This document shows, in pieces, positions 33,027 to 41,050 of a stretch of DNA of 64,000 nt. The notes below the pieces were generated by a model. It was not told where the DNA came from. It was given only the letters and a program-made list of their open reading frames with translations, and searched no databases. The stretch lies in the NCBI GenBank assembly GCA_938084715.1, contig CALKES010000009.1, forward strand, positions 62,001 through 126,000, read 5' to 3'. Positions within the stretch are counted from its first letter, which is position 1, and each line of letters starts with the position of its first letter. A program made the translations under genes and the position numbers. The DNA is from Candidatus Bipolaricaulota bacterium (lineage in GTDB: Bacteria > Bipolaricaulota > Bipolaricaulia > Bipolaricaulales > Bipolaricaulaceae).

Positions 33027-33629
33027 GTGCCCATCCGCGCCGCCCTCGTCGACCTCGACGGGACGATCTGGGAGAACCCGGTCCGGTTCTCCGCCGTGCG
33101 GGAGGCCCTCGGCCTCCCCTTGGACGGCCGGCCGATCCTCGCCGGGATCGCCGAGCTCCCCCCCCCGGAGCGGGAGCGGGCCCTGGCTGTCTTGGCCTCC
33201 CACGAGCGGTACGGGGTCGAACGGGGCCGCCTCCGCCCCGGGGCCGAGGAGCTCCTCCTCAGCCTGCGGGCCCAGGGCGTAAAGACGGCGCTGGTGACGA
33301 ACAACTCCCGGGAAAGTGCCGAGGCCGTCCTCGCCCGTCACCCGCTCCCCTTCGACCTCGTCCTGACCCGGGACGATGGGCCCGTGAAGCCGGACCCCGA
33401 GGCGTTCCTCCGCCCGCTGGGGCAGTGGGGGATCGGGCCCGGGGACGCCCTCGTCCTTGGGGACTCCCACCTCGACCTCCAGGCGGCCCACGGAGCCGGG
33501 ATCTCCCGCGTCATCCTCGTCCGGCCCCCGGAGTGGACCCGGGCCTACTTCCCCGAGGGGGCGTCCTTCCGCGAAGTAGCCAGCCTGCCTGAGGCCTTCG
33601 TGCTCCTCCGGGCCCTCCTCAACCCGTAG
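33027..33629 (+). CDS. HAD-superfamily hydrolase
   Basis: This 200-aa phosphatase-like protein has all four HAD motifs: I VDLDGTIWE, II VTNNS, III KPDPEAF and IV VLGDSHLDLQAA. The cap is a short alpha-helical C1 insertion (residues 18-70), as in phosphoglycolate-phosphatase-like enzymes. The substrate is not determined. GTG 33027 begins only 6 nt after the tRNA-Ser 3' end and has no ribosome-binding site, so it is probably transcribed with the tRNA. It converges on the nucleotidyltransferase gene with an 11-nt overlap. Confidence 0.85.
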   Translation: MPIRAALVDLDGTIWENPVRFSAVREALGLPLDGRPILAGIAELPPPERERALAVLASHERYGVERGRLRPGAEELLLSLRAQGVKTALVTNNSRESAEAVLARHPLPFDLVLTRDDGPVKPDPEAFLRPLGQWGIGPGDALVLGDSHLDLQAAHGAGISRVILVRPPEWTRAYFPEGASFREVASLPEAFVLLRALLNP

Positions 33630-34140
33630 GCCCCGTCCCTCCCCGCCGCCACAGGCAGACCGGGGCCGTCCACACGGAGCGAACCACCGCTCCATACCCG
33701 CGGCGAAGCTCGACGTCCTCGTCGTCCACGAGGTGGATGTCGAACAGACGGCGGAGCGACCCGTACCCCGTGAGCTTCCGGTACCCCCGAGCGAGGAGGG
33801 CGTCGAGCCGAACGAGGAGGCTCTCGACCGTCCCCGACTTCCGGGTCACCCAGACGATCACGTCCACGTCCGAACCGGGCCGGGACCGCCCCTCGACCGC
33901 ACTTCCATAGACGTAGACGGCGCGGAACGTCGTTCCCAGGCTGGCTGCGAAGGAACAGAACTCCTGGGCCAGGGCGTACCGGAACGCCGAGTGGGCCCCC
34001 GGATCCCCAGCGCGGAGATCGGCCAGGAACCCCTGGGCATCGCAGCCTCCCCGGGCCGCTGCGGTCCCCAGGGCCCGCGCGAGGAACCCGGCGGGGCGAA
34101 CCCCCGGACCGAGGAGGAGGCTTGGGGTGCTCCCGATCAC
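33619..34140 (-). CDS. Nucleotidyltransferase-fold protein
   Basis: This 173-aa protein contains a minimal polymerase-beta-like nucleotidyltransferase site, VYVYGSAVEGRSRPGSDVDVIVWV (Gly-Ser followed by DxD). A helical N-terminal part (LLLGPGVRPAGFLARALGTAA ... FCSFAASLG) precedes the site. It could be a stand-alone MNT-type nucleotidyltransferase, but no HEPN partner gene is next to it, so a toxin-antitoxin role is not supported. GTG 34140 overlaps the gdhA1 stop (GTGA), so it is translated after glutamate dehydrogenase. Confidence 0.7.
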   Translation of the reverse strand: MIGSTPSLLLGPGVRPAGFLARALGTAAARGGCDAQGFLADLRAGDPGAHSAFRYALAQEFCSFAASLGTTFRAVYVYGSAVEGRSRPGSDVDVIVWVTRKSGTVESLLVRLDALLARGYRKLTGYGSLRRLFDIHLVDDEDVELRRGYGAVVRSVWTAPVCLWRRGGTGPTG

Positions 34141-35450
34141 GGGAAGATCCCCCGCAGCCGGATCGCCTCGACGATCCGCTCCAACCCCAGCATGAACGCC
34201 GAGGTGCGGAGGGACACACCGTGCTTCTGGGCGTGGTCCCACACCCCCCGGAACGCCCGGCGGAGGAGGCTGGCAAGGCGCTCGTGGGTTTCCTCCTCGT
34301 CCCAGTAGAAGTTCTGGAGGTTTTGGACCCATTCAAAGTAGGAGACGATGACCCCGCCGGCGTTGGCGAGGATATCCGGCGCCACCACCCGGCCCCGGGC
34401 CTCGAGGATGAGGTCGGCCTCCGGAGTCGTGGGCCCGTTGGCCCCCTCGACGATGACCTGAGCTTGGATCCGGCTGGCGTTGTCGGCGGTGATCTGCCCC
34501 TCGAGGGCCGCCGGCACCAGGACCTCCACATCGAGGGTCAGGACTTCGGGCCCGGGAAGGGCCTCCACCCCCGGGGCGGTGTAGCCGGCGATCCACCGCT
34601 GGGGAGAACGGGCCACGTGGGCAACGAGGGCAGGGATATCCAGCCCTTCCGGGTGGTACAGGGCCCCCGAGACGTCGGACACGCCCACCACCTTCGCCCC
34701 CTTCTCGTGGAGGAGCTGGGCGGCCACCGAACCCACGTTCCCGAACCCCTGCACGGCGACCCTGGTCCCGGCGATCCTCTTCCCCAGTTGGGCCAGGAGC
34801 TCCTCCATCACGATCACCACACCCCGACCGGTCGCCTCCCGACGGCCCCGCGCCCCCCCCACCGCCAGGTCTTTCCCGGTGACGACGCCGTACATCGGCT
34901 CGCCCCGGAGGGCTGTCGCTGTGTCCATCACCCAGTTCATGATCCGGGAGTTGGTGTTCACATCGGGGGCAGGGATGTCGTGCTGGGGGCCAATGACGGG
35001 CAGGATCATCGCCGTGTAGCGACGGGTCAGCCGCTCCAGTTCTCCCTCGGACATTCTCGTCGGGTCGCACACGATCCCGCCCTTGCCCCCACCCAACGGG
35101 ATGTCGACCACGGCGCACTTCCAGGCCATCCAGCCCGCCAGGGCCTTCACCTCGTCCAACGTCACGGACGGGTGGTAGCGGATTCCGCCCTTGTACGGCC
35201 CCCGGGCCGAGGAATGCTGAACCCGGTACCCGGTGAACACCTCGATCCGCCCATCGTCCATCCGCACCGGAATCGAAACCTCGACCACCCGCTCCGGGCG
35301 TTTGACCAGCTCGAGGATGTCCGCAGGGTACCCCAGCTTCTGCCCCGCCAGGTCCACCTGAGCCCGGAACATCTCGTACGGGTTGACCTCGGCCCCTCCC
35401 AGAGCCCGCTCTACCGTGGCCTGCGCTTGCCTTGCTTGTTCAGGCGTCAT
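34137..35450 (-). CDS. gdhA: Glutamate dehydrogenase, paralogue 1
   Basis: This enzyme interconverts glutamate with 2-oxoglutarate plus ammonia using NAD(P). The product is 437 aa. The substrate domain has RGPYKGGIRYHP and [17 protein letters not shown] with the catalytic lysines, and PAPDVNTNSRIMNWVMD. The dinucleotide fold has [28 protein letters not shown] and NAGGVIVSYFEWVQN complete the site. ATG 35450 follows AAGGAGGT. A second, divergent copy lies 1.8 kb away. In Thermus, paired GdhA/GdhB proteins form a hetero-oligomer with catalytic and regulatory subunits; the same may apply here, although both copies keep the active-site lysines. Confidence 0.93.
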   Translation of the reverse strand: MTPEQARQAQATVERALGGAEVNPYEMFRAQVDLAGQKLGYPADILELVKRPERVVEVSIPVRMDDGRIEVFTGYRVQHSSARGPYKGGIRYHPSVTLDEVKALAGWMAWKCAVVDIPLGGGKGGIVCDPTRMSEGELERLTRRYTAMILPVIGPQHDIPAPDVNTNSRIMNWVMDTATALRGEPMYGVVTGKDLAVGGARGRREATGRGVVIVMEELLAQLGKRIAGTRVAVQGFGNVGSVAAQLLHEKGAKVVGVSDVSGALYHPEGLDIPALVAHVARSPQRWIAGYTAPGVEALPGPEVLTLDVEVLVPAALEGQITADNASRIQAQVIVEGANGPTTPEADLILEARGRVVAPDILANAGGVIVSYFEWVQNLQNFYWDEEETHERLASLLRRAFRGVWDHAQKHGVSLRTSAFMLGLERIVEAIRLRGIFP

Positions 35451-35610
35451 CGGTCGACCTCCTTGGCGCGAGCCTAGGAGGCCCCACTCGCCGCCACATT
35501 GCCATAGACGAGGGATGAGCTGTTCCCTTTGACGGCCCAAGCACGCATGGCGGAGCCCGGGAACCATGTCGCTGGCCCATGCCGGGAGGCCCAACTTCAC
35601 GAAAAGGAAA

Positions 35611-35625
35611 GCTGTCATTTGCCAG
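35611..35625. promoter_or_regulatory. gdh-associated element, copy 1
   Basis: GCTGTCATTTGCCAG is identical to copy 2 upstream of gdhA2 except for the two central bases. Read on the gdh strand it is CTGGCA-AA-TGACAG, an imperfect inverted repeat (five of six arm bases pair). It lies 161-175 nt upstream of the gdhA1 ATG. A binding site for one of the neighbouring Crp/Fnr proteins is inference. Confidence 0.45.
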
Positions 35626-35688
35626 ATCCAATAGCGGGCGGGGAGCGGTGAAGAGATGTCCACAACCCCCCGTAGCATCTGTCAAAAC

Positions 35689-35703
35689 CAAGAACTGTTC
35701 TTG
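35689..35703. promoter_or_regulatory. 15-nt palindrome upstream of Crp/Fnr gene
   Basis: CAAGAAC-T-GTTCTTG is a perfect 7-1-7 inverted repeat, 47 nt before the ATG at 35751. It is long enough to be unlikely by chance in a 300-nt spacer and is placed to act as an operator, possibly for autoregulation. Confidence 0.45.
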
Positions 35704-35750
35704 TCAGGGTGGGTTTCCAGCGTCCAAGCCAGAGACCATCGTTGGGAGAG

Positions 35751-36416
35751 ATGAGCCAGACCCATCGCACGTGGCAGCGCCTGAAGGCGGAAGTCGCGTC
35801 CCTACCGGAGTCCCTAACCGTAGTCCACCGGGCGGGGGACCTCGTGTTCCAAGAGGGGGCCTTTGCCCCCGGGGTCAGCCTCGTCACCGAAGGTCTGGTG
35901 CTCCTAGGTGGGCAGAGCTCTGAAGCTCCGCGGCCCGTGACGCTGGCCCGGCCTGGCGACCTGCTGGGCCTGGAGGCGTGGGGGGACGACCAGCCGCCCC
36001 GCTACCGGGGATTCGCCCGGGCCCTCACGGGCACCACGCTTCTCTTCGCCCCTACCCACGCCTGGACCAGGGCCCTAGAACGACCGACGTTTCGTTCCCT
36101 GGTTCTGGCCATCTTGGCCGACCTCGTCCTCTCCGAACAGGCACGGACCCTCCACCGCGATCGACCTGAACGTGCGGTTGCGTGGGCACTCCTCCGCTGG
36201 GGGCTGGCGGACGAGAAGGACAAAGACCGCCTCCACCTGCCCGTGCCCACTGCCACCCTGGGCCAAGTCCTCGGCCTGACCCGAACGACGTTGCGCCAGG
36301 CGGTGGCCCAACTGGCAGACCTCGGCGTGGTCGAGGCAGTCAATGGACACCTCGTGGGCAGCGCCCCCCGGCTGCGGGAGATCTTGGGGGAACCCGTCAC
36401 AGCGTCTGCTCGATGA
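35751..36416 (+). CDS. Crp/Fnr-family transcriptional regulator 1
   Basis: This 221-aa regulator has an N-terminal cyclic-nucleotide-binding-like beta-roll (GDLVFQEGAFAPGVSLVTEGLVLLG, LARPGDLLGLEAW), a dimerisation helix (about 115-140), and a C-terminal winged helix with recognition segment TLGQVLGLTRTTLRQAVAQLADLGVV. There is no FNR-type cysteine set, so it does not look like an Fe-S oxygen sensor. The effector is unknown. GGGAGAG precedes ATG 35751. It is divergent from gdhA1 and tail-to-tail (20-nt overlap) with a second Crp/Fnr gene. Confidence 0.87.
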   Translation: MSQTHRTWQRLKAEVASLPESLTVVHRAGDLVFQEGAFAPGVSLVTEGLVLLGGQSSEAPRPVTLARPGDLLGLEAWGDDQPPRYRGFARALTGTTLLFAPTHAWTRALERPTFRSLVLAILADLVLSEQARTLHRDRPERAVAWALLRWGLADEKDKDRLHLPVPTATLGQVLGLTRTTLRQAVAQLADLGVVEAVNGHLVGSAPRLREILGEPVTASAR

Positions 36417-37188
36417 TCGTCCGGTAGAGCTCCGGGGTTCGGGCCATCTCCTCAAGCCGGACGCGGGATAGGATCCGGAACCCCCAGCGGTGGGACTCGA
36501 TGAGGCCACGCTCCCGAAACCGGCGCAGCATGCGCATGAGGGTCTCCAGGGAAACCCCGAGGAGCTCGGCCATCATCTGCCGAGTGATCGGGAGCTCCAG
36601 GCGGACCCGACCGTCTCCTTCCTGGTGCCCATACTTGTTGGCCAGAGCGACGAGCAGGAGAGCCAAGTTCCGGTCCGCGGACTCCGTGGCCTCCCGGGTC
36701 AGCTTGAACTCAAGCATGCTCACCTCCCGGGCAAACCACCGGCAGAGATCCGCCAACCCCATGGGGCGACGCTCCAAGAACGACCGGAACCGGGCAGTCT
36801 CGAAGAAAAGGAGCGTCGATTCCACGATCGTCCGCGCGTACTGGAGGTTGACCGGCGGCCCCCGGAGGAAGAACGGTTCTAGACCGTACCACTCGCCGGG
36901 GGCTAGGAAGCGCAGCACCCGCTTCTCGTGGCTCTGTGGGGCATACTTTCCAATCGCCACCAACCCATCGCATACCAGGTACACACCGGAAGCGTAGGAG
37001 TTCTCCTGGGCAATGAGCTCATCGCCGTCATACCTCAGGACAAGGGCCAGATCCTGAAGCGCCTTCCGGTCTGATTCGGGCAGACCAGGGAAAGCTTTGG
37101 CCACACAGCCGGCTGGGGTGTCCTTCGCGAGGATCTTGGGCATCCTTAGGTCTGCCCTAGTGTAGGCGGTGGCAAGTGAGTTCTCCAT
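36397..37188 (-). CDS. Crp/Fnr-family transcriptional regulator 2
   Basis: This is a 263-aa regulator, somewhat long for the family. The effector domain shows DGDELIAQENSYASGVYLVCDGLVAIGK and FLAPGEWYGLEPFF. The C-terminal HTH is ITRQMMAELLGVSLETLMRMLRRFRERGLIE. Cysteines (near residues 28, 73 and 146) do not follow the FNR [4Fe-4S] spacing. The start is uncertain: ATG 37188 or ATG 37143, neither with a good ribosome-binding site. It lies 50 nt downstream of gdhA2 on the same strand, past a strong hairpin. Likely targets are the nearby gdh and nuoEF-like genes, by context only. Confidence 0.85.
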   Translation of the reverse strand: MENSLATAYTRADLRMPKILAKDTPAGCVAKAFPGLPESDRKALQDLALVLRYDGDELIAQENSYASGVYLVCDGLVAIGKYAPQSHEKRVLRFLAPGEWYGLEPFFLRGPPVNLQYARTIVESTLLFFETARFRSFLERRPMGLADLCRWFAREVSMLEFKLTREATESADRNLALLLVALANKYGHQEGDGRVRLELPITRQMMAELLGVSLETLMRMLRRFRERGLIESHRWGFRILSRVRLEEMARTPELYRTIIEQTL

Positions 37189-37196
37189 GACAGAGG

Positions 37197-37221
37197 GAGG
37201 GGGCGCCTGGGGCGCCCCCTC
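37197..37221 (-). terminator. GC-rich hairpin after gdhA2
   Basis: An 11-bp perfect stem (GAGGGGGCGCC / GGCGCCCCCTC) with a 3-nt loop lies 17 nt past the gdhA2 stop and before the second Crp/Fnr gene. The trailing minus-strand sequence (CCTCTGTC) has few U residues, so it could be an attenuator rather than a full stop. Confidence 0.6.
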
Positions 37222-37238
37222 GCCCCATCCTCCTCCAG

Positions 37239-38495
37239 CTATGCCCAGCCCCGCAGTCGCACTGCCTCGGCCACCCGCTGGACCGACACGAGGTATGCCC
37301 CAACCCGGTTGTGGACCTTGTGCTCCTGAGCCATCGTGTGGACGGCGTGGAACGCAGTGGTCATCTTCCGATCGAGCCGCTCGTGAACCTCGGCCACATC
37401 CCAGTAGTAATTGTACGCGTTCTGGACCTGCTCGAAGTAGGATACGGTGACCCCGCCGGCGTTGCACAGGAAGTCAGGGATCACATACACCTTGTTTTTG
37501 AACAGGACCGCATCCGCCTCCGGCGTCGTCGGGCCGTTGGCGAGCTCGGCGACGATCCTCGCCTTGATCCGGCCGGCGTTGGCCGCGGTGATCTGGTTCT
37601 CCAACGCAGCGGGGAACAAGACGACCACGTCGAGCTCGAGGAGTTCCTCGTTCGTGATCGCCTTCGCCCCGGGGAACCCCTTGACCGAGCCCGTCTTCTC
37701 CTTGTGGGCCATGACCTCCTTGGCAGAAAGCCCGTTGGGGTTGTAGATCCCCCCCTGGGAATCGGACACGGCGACGACCTTGAGCCCGAGGAGCTCTTCC
37801 CCCAGGGTATGGGCGAACTGGCCGGCGTTCCCGTACCCCTGGATCGCGGCGGTCGCCCCCTTGAGGTCGATCCCCAGGACTTTCCCCGCCTCGCGGACAC
37901 AGTACATCCCGCCCCGGGCCGTGGCGTCCCCGCGCCCCGCGGATCCCCCCAGGGGCAGGGGTTTGCCGGTGATCACCCCAGGAGCGCTCCGGCCCACCAT
38001 CCGCTCGTACTCATCGAGCATCCACGCCATCACCTGGGGGTTCGTGTACACGTCCGGGGCCGGGACGTCCACATCCGGGCCAAGGTAGTGGCCAAGGGCG
38101 CGGATGTACCCCCGGGAGACCCGCTCCAGCTCCCGAGCCGACAGCTCCTTGGGATTACAGACAACCCCTCCCTTCCCACCGCCCAGCGGGAGGTCCACGA
38201 CCGCCGTCTTCCACGTCATCCACGCCGCCAGAGCCCGCACCGTGTCCACGGTCTCCTCGGGATGGAACCGGATCCCGCCCTTGCACGGGCCCCGGGCCCA
38301 GTTGTACTGGACCCGGTACCCGGGGAAGACCTTGACCGAGCCGTCGTCCATCCGGACCGGGATCCGGACGTGGAACTCCCGCATCGGCCACCGCAGAAGC
38401 TCGTGAACCCCTGGGTCGAGGTCTAGTCGCTTCGCTGCCTCATCCAGCTGGCGCTGGGCGATCTCGAACGGGTTGAGGCTCATCTGCACCGACAT
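37239..38495 (-). CDS. gdhB: Glutamate dehydrogenase, paralogue 2
   Basis: This is a second NAD(P)-dependent glutamate dehydrogenase, 418 aa. It has [33 protein letters not shown], the cofactor loop [29 protein letters not shown] and [15 protein letters not shown]. Tyr of the usual PYKGG is Cys here (PCKGG), and the dinucleotide motif is GYGNAG rather than GFGNVG, so it is clearly diverged from copy 1. ATG 38495 follows AAAGGAGGAA. Both catalytic lysines are present. The gene symbol is provisional and follows the Thermus-type pairing. Confidence 0.92.
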   Translation of the reverse strand: MSVQMSLNPFEIAQRQLDEAAKRLDLDPGVHELLRWPMREFHVRIPVRMDDGSVKVFPGYRVQYNWARGPCKGGIRFHPEETVDTVRALAAWMTWKTAVVDLPLGGGKGGVVCNPKELSARELERVSRGYIRALGHYLGPDVDVPAPDVYTNPQVMAWMLDEYERMVGRSAPGVITGKPLPLGGSAGRGDATARGGMYCVREAGKVLGIDLKGATAAIQGYGNAGQFAHTLGEELLGLKVVAVSDSQGGIYNPNGLSAKEVMAHKEKTGSVKGFPGAKAITNEELLELDVVVLFPAALENQITAANAGRIKARIVAELANGPTTPEADAVLFKNKVYVIPDFLCNAGGVTVSYFEQVQNAYNYYWDVAEVHERLDRKMTTAFHAVHTMAQEHKVHNRVGAYLVSVQRVAEAVRLRGWA

Positions 38496-38544
38496 TCCAG
38501 GTTCCTCCTTTGGGCGCGGCGGACTCGCTGTCCGCCCGGTCCGA

Positions 38545-38574
38545 ATGGTAGAGGAAGGCGCTGTCAACTGCCAG
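38545..38574 (-). promoter_or_regulatory. gdhA2 promoter region with gdh-associated element, copy 2
   Basis: GCTGTCAACTGCCAG at 38560-38574 matches the element upstream of gdhA1 at 13 of 15 positions. On the gdh strand it reads CTGGCA-GT-TGACAG. A TACCAT box (plus 38545-38550) lies 17 bp from TGGCAG, so the element would cover the -35 region. The element starts 65 nt upstream of the ATG. Confidence 0.45.
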
Positions 38575-38648
38575 CCTCCCGCGGCAGAACCGGGGGTCTG
38601 GCCCCTGTCGGATGACATCCCGGGGAGCCCGGCAGAGGCGGGGTGAGG

Positions 38649-38677
38649 TTGCGGGATCTGACGGGTCTGGCTAACCT
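38649..38677 (+). promoter_or_regulatory. Promoter of the nuoEF-like operon
   Basis: TTGCGG (38649-38654) and TAACCT (38672-38677) are 17 bp apart. The predicted start is near 38684, giving a leader of about 95 nt. Confidence 0.5.
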
Positions 38678-38704
38678 TGGTGCCCGAAGGGAGACCCGAA
38701 CGTC

Positions 38705-38718
38705 ATGACACCGGTCAT
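38705..38718. promoter_or_regulatory. Operator-like inverted repeat in the nuoEF leader
   Basis: ATGAC-ACCG-GTCAT is a perfect 5-4-5 repeat, the same arm and spacer geometry as an FNR box (TTGAT-N4-ATCAA). It lies about 20 nt downstream of the predicted transcription start, a repressor-like position. Two Crp/Fnr genes are within 3 kb. Confidence 0.35.
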
Positions 38719-38778
38719 CAGCGTCGCCCACGTGATTCCCCACCCAGCTCGGCTCGAGCCGGCGGCCCCCCTCCCCCG

Positions 38779-39273
38779 ATGAGACCTGCCCACCCCACGG
38801 CCGACGACCGGACCGCCCTGGCTACGATCCTCGCCAAGTACCGGGATGGGCGGGGGATTGCGATCCCCCTGCTTGCGGACATCCAGCGCCAGTTCGGCTA
38901 CCTCCCCCCGTGGGCGGTGGACGAGGCAGCGCGGGCGCTCGACCTGCCGGCAGCGGAGCTCTTCGGCGTGGCCACGTTCTACTCGATGTTCCGCCTGAAG
39001 CCGTTGGGGAAGCACGTGATCCGCCTCTGCCGGGGGACGGCGTGCCACGTCGGAGGGTCCCTGCGGATCGCTGAGGAACTCCAGCGGCGCCTTGGGGTGG
39101 CCGAAGGGGACACGACGGAGGACGGCCTGTTCACCCTCCAGTTCGTGGCCTGCCTGGGCTGCTGCAGCCTGGCCCCGGTGATGATGGTGGACGGGGATGT
39201 CCACGGGCGCCTCTCCCCGGACAAGGCAGTCCAGGTCCTCGAGGGCTACCGCGCCCGGAAGGGGGAGGCCTGA
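38779..39273 (+). CDS. NuoE-like [2Fe-2S] subunit
   Basis: This 164-aa thioredoxin-fold ferredoxin is related to NuoE, HoxE and HndA/HydC. It has an N-terminal helical bundle (LATILAKYRDGRGIAIPLLADIQRQFGYLP), the ATFYSMFRLKPLGKH motif, and four cluster cysteines: Cys84-x4-Cys89 (LCRGTACHVGG) and Cys125-x3-Cys129 (VACLGCCSLAP). It passes electrons to or from the NuoF-like partner encoded next. ATG 38779 has no evident ribosome-binding site. Complex I genes for membrane subunits are absent, so a soluble complex is more likely. Confidence 0.92.
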   Translation: MRPAHPTADDRTALATILAKYRDGRGIAIPLLADIQRQFGYLPPWAVDEAARALDLPAAELFGVATFYSMFRLKPLGKHVIRLCRGTACHVGGSLRIAEELQRRLGVAEGDTTEDGLFTLQFVACLGCCSLAPVMMVDGDVHGRLSPDKAVQVLEGYRARKGEA

Positions 39274-39274
39274 T

Positions 39275-41050
39275 ATGGCCCAGGAGACCGTGTTCCGGGT
39301 CGGGCTCGCCAGCTGCGGGATCGCCAGTGGCTCCGCCCCGGTGTTCGAGCGCCTGAACTCCCTCCTCGCCGGGATCCCCGGGGCCCGCCTTCAGCGGGCC
39401 GGGTGCGTGGGGCTGTGCTTCCACGAACCCCTGGTGGAGGTCGAGCGGGACGGGGCCCGCTACCTGTACGGGGAGGTCTCCCCCGAGGTCGCGGAGCGGA
39501 TCGTCGCCTTCCACCTCCGGGGGGAAGGGAGGGTGGAGGATCACCTCGTGGCGAGCACGGTCCAGGACGCGCCCGAGAACGGGATGCTCGCCCGCCAGGT
39601 CCGGATCGTCCTCCGCAACTGCGGCCAGATCGACCCGGAGCGGATCGAGGACTACCTGGACCGCGGGGGGTACACGGCCCTCCGCAAGGCCTTGGGAATG
39701 AAGCCCGAGGAGGTGATCGCCGAAGTGGAGCGGAGCGGGCTCCGAGGACGGGGCGGGGCCGGGTTCCCCACCGGGCTCAAGTGGAAGTTCACCCGGGCCG
39801 CCCCGGGGGACGAGAAGTACGTGGTGTGCAACGCCGACGAGGGGGACCCCGGGGCGTTCATGGACCGCTCCGTCCTCGAGGGGGACCCCCACTCCGTCCT
39901 CGAGGGGATGGCGATCGCCGCCTGGGCCGTCGGGGCAGGCGAGGGGGTGATCTACTGCCGGGCCGAGTACCCGTTGGCCGTCCGGCGCCTCCAGATCGCC
40001 ATCGCCCAGGCCCGGGAGGCGGGGTACCTCGGGAAAGACATCCTCGGGACCGGCTTCTCGTTCGACGTCCACGTGAAGGAGGGGGCGGGGGCGTTTGTGT
40101 GCGGGGAGGAGACGGCCCTCCTTGCCTCGATCGAGGGCCGGCGGGGGATGCCCCGGCCCCGGCCCCCCTTCCCGGCCCAGAAGGGCCTCTGGGGAAAGCC
40201 CACGGTGATCAACAACGTGGAGACGTTCGCCAACGTCCCGTGGATCCTCATCCACGGGGCCGAGGCCTTCGCCCAGCACGGGATCGGAAGGAGCCGGGGG
40301 ACGAAGGTGTTTGCCCTGGCCGGAAAGGTGCGGAAAGGGGGACTGGTCGAGGTCCCCATGGGGATGCCACTGCGGGAGCTCATCCTTGGGATCGGGGGTG
40401 GGGTCGGCGAAGGCCGCACCCTCAAGGCGGTCCAGATGGGCGGACCCTCGGGGGGGTGCATCCCCGAGCCCCTCCTCGATACCCCGGTGGACTACGAGTC
40501 GATCACCGCCACCGGGGCGATCATGGGCTCGGGGGGGATGGTCGTCCTCGATGACACGAGCTGCATGGTGGACGTGGCCCGGTTCTTCCTCCACTTCACC
40601 CAAGGGGAGTCCTGCGGCAAGTGCCCGTTCTGCCGGATCGGGACGAAGCGGATGCTGGAGATCCTGGAGCGGATCACCCGCGGGGAGGGGGAGATGGAGG
40701 ACCTCGACCGCCTGGCGGAGCTCGCGGTTCAGGTGAAGGACGGTTCCCTGTGCGGCCTGGGGCAGACGGCCCCGAACCCCGTCCTCACCACTCTGCGCTA
40801 CTTCCGGGACGAGTACGAGGCCCACATCCGGGACAAGCGCTGCCCGGCCAAGGTCTGCTCCGCCCTCGTCCACTACCGAATCGACCCCGAGACCTGCATC
40901 GGCTGCACCCTGTGCGCCCGGACGTGCCCCGTCGGGGCGATCTCGGGCGAGCGGCGGAAGACCCACGTGATCGATGACGGGAAGTGCGTCCGCTGCGGCC
41001 AGTGCGCCCCGGTCTGCCCGGTGAAGGCGATCTCCGTGGAGTCGCCATGA
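39275..41050 (+). CDS. NuoF-like FMN/NADH subunit with extra ferredoxin domain
   Basis: This 591-aa flavoprotein oxidises or reduces NAD(H). It has an N-terminal thioredoxin-like domain with three remaining cysteines (14, 44, 48). The NuoF core is GLRGRGGAGFPTGLKWKF (FMN/NADH), CNADEGDPGAFMDRS, and the [4Fe-4S] site SCGKCPFCRIGT (Cys447, 450, 453) plus Cys493. A C-terminal 2[4Fe-4S] ferredoxin follows (CIGCTLCARTCPVGA at 541-551; CVRCGQCAPVCPVKA at 571-581). The same layout is found in HydB/HndC of bifurcating hydrogenases, NAD-dependent formate dehydrogenases and related soluble enzymes. It overlaps the next gene by 4 nt. Confidence 0.93.
   Translation: MAQETVFRVGLASCGIASGSAPVFERLNSLLAGIPGARLQRAGCVGLCFHEPLVEVERDGARYLYGEVSPEVAERIVAFHLRGEGRVEDHLVASTVQDAPENGMLARQVRIVLRNCGQIDPERIEDYLDRGGYTALRKALGMKPEEVIAEVERSGLRGRGGAGFPTGLKWKFTRAAPGDEKYVVCNADEGDPGAFMDRSVLEGDPHSVLEGMAIAAWAVGAGEGVIYCRAEYPLAVRRLQIAIAQAREAGYLGKDILGTGFSFDVHVKEGAGAFVCGEETALLASIEGRRGMPRPRPPFPAQKGLWGKPTVINNVETFANVPWILIHGAEAFAQHGIGRSRGTKVFALAGKVRKGGLVEVPMGMPLRELILGIGGGVGEGRTLKAVQMGGPSGGCIPEPLLDTPVDYESITATGAIMGSGGMVVLDDTSCMVDVARFFLHFTQGESCGKCPFCRIGTKRMLEILERITRGEGEMEDLDRLAELAVQVKDGSLCGLGQTAPNPVLTTLRYFRDEYEAHIRDKRCPAKVCSALVHYRIDPETCIGCTLCARTCPVGAISGERRKTHVIDDGKCVRCGQCAPVCPVKAISVESP

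Larger units (their letters stand above)
35451..35750. other. 300-nt divergent intergenic region between gdhA1 and a Crp/Fnr gene
   Basis: No gene is seen. It is less GC-rich than the surroundings between 35600 and 35710. It holds the gdhA1 ribosome-binding site, a 15-nt element shared with gdhA2 (35611-35625), a CTGTCA half-site near 35679, and a 15-nt palindrome (35689-35703) just upstream of the regulator gene. No clear sigma-70 promoter is visible for either gene, which would suit activator-dependent transcription. Confidence 0.6.

Noticed and set aside
33619-34140. Toxin-antitoxin (HEPN-MNT) system
   Set aside because: The nucleotidyltransferase has no HEPN partner next to it. It follows glutamate dehydrogenase and converges on a HAD gene.
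38562-38567. Perfect TTGACA upstream of gdhA2 as a -35 box
   Set aside because: The only good -10 (TACCAT) is 11 bp away, too close. The hexamer is better explained as half of the shared gdh inverted repeat.
38677-38778. An upstream in-frame start for the NuoE-like gene
   Set aside because: The extra 34 residues are not NuoE-like, and the segment overlaps the predicted promoter -10 and operator repeat.
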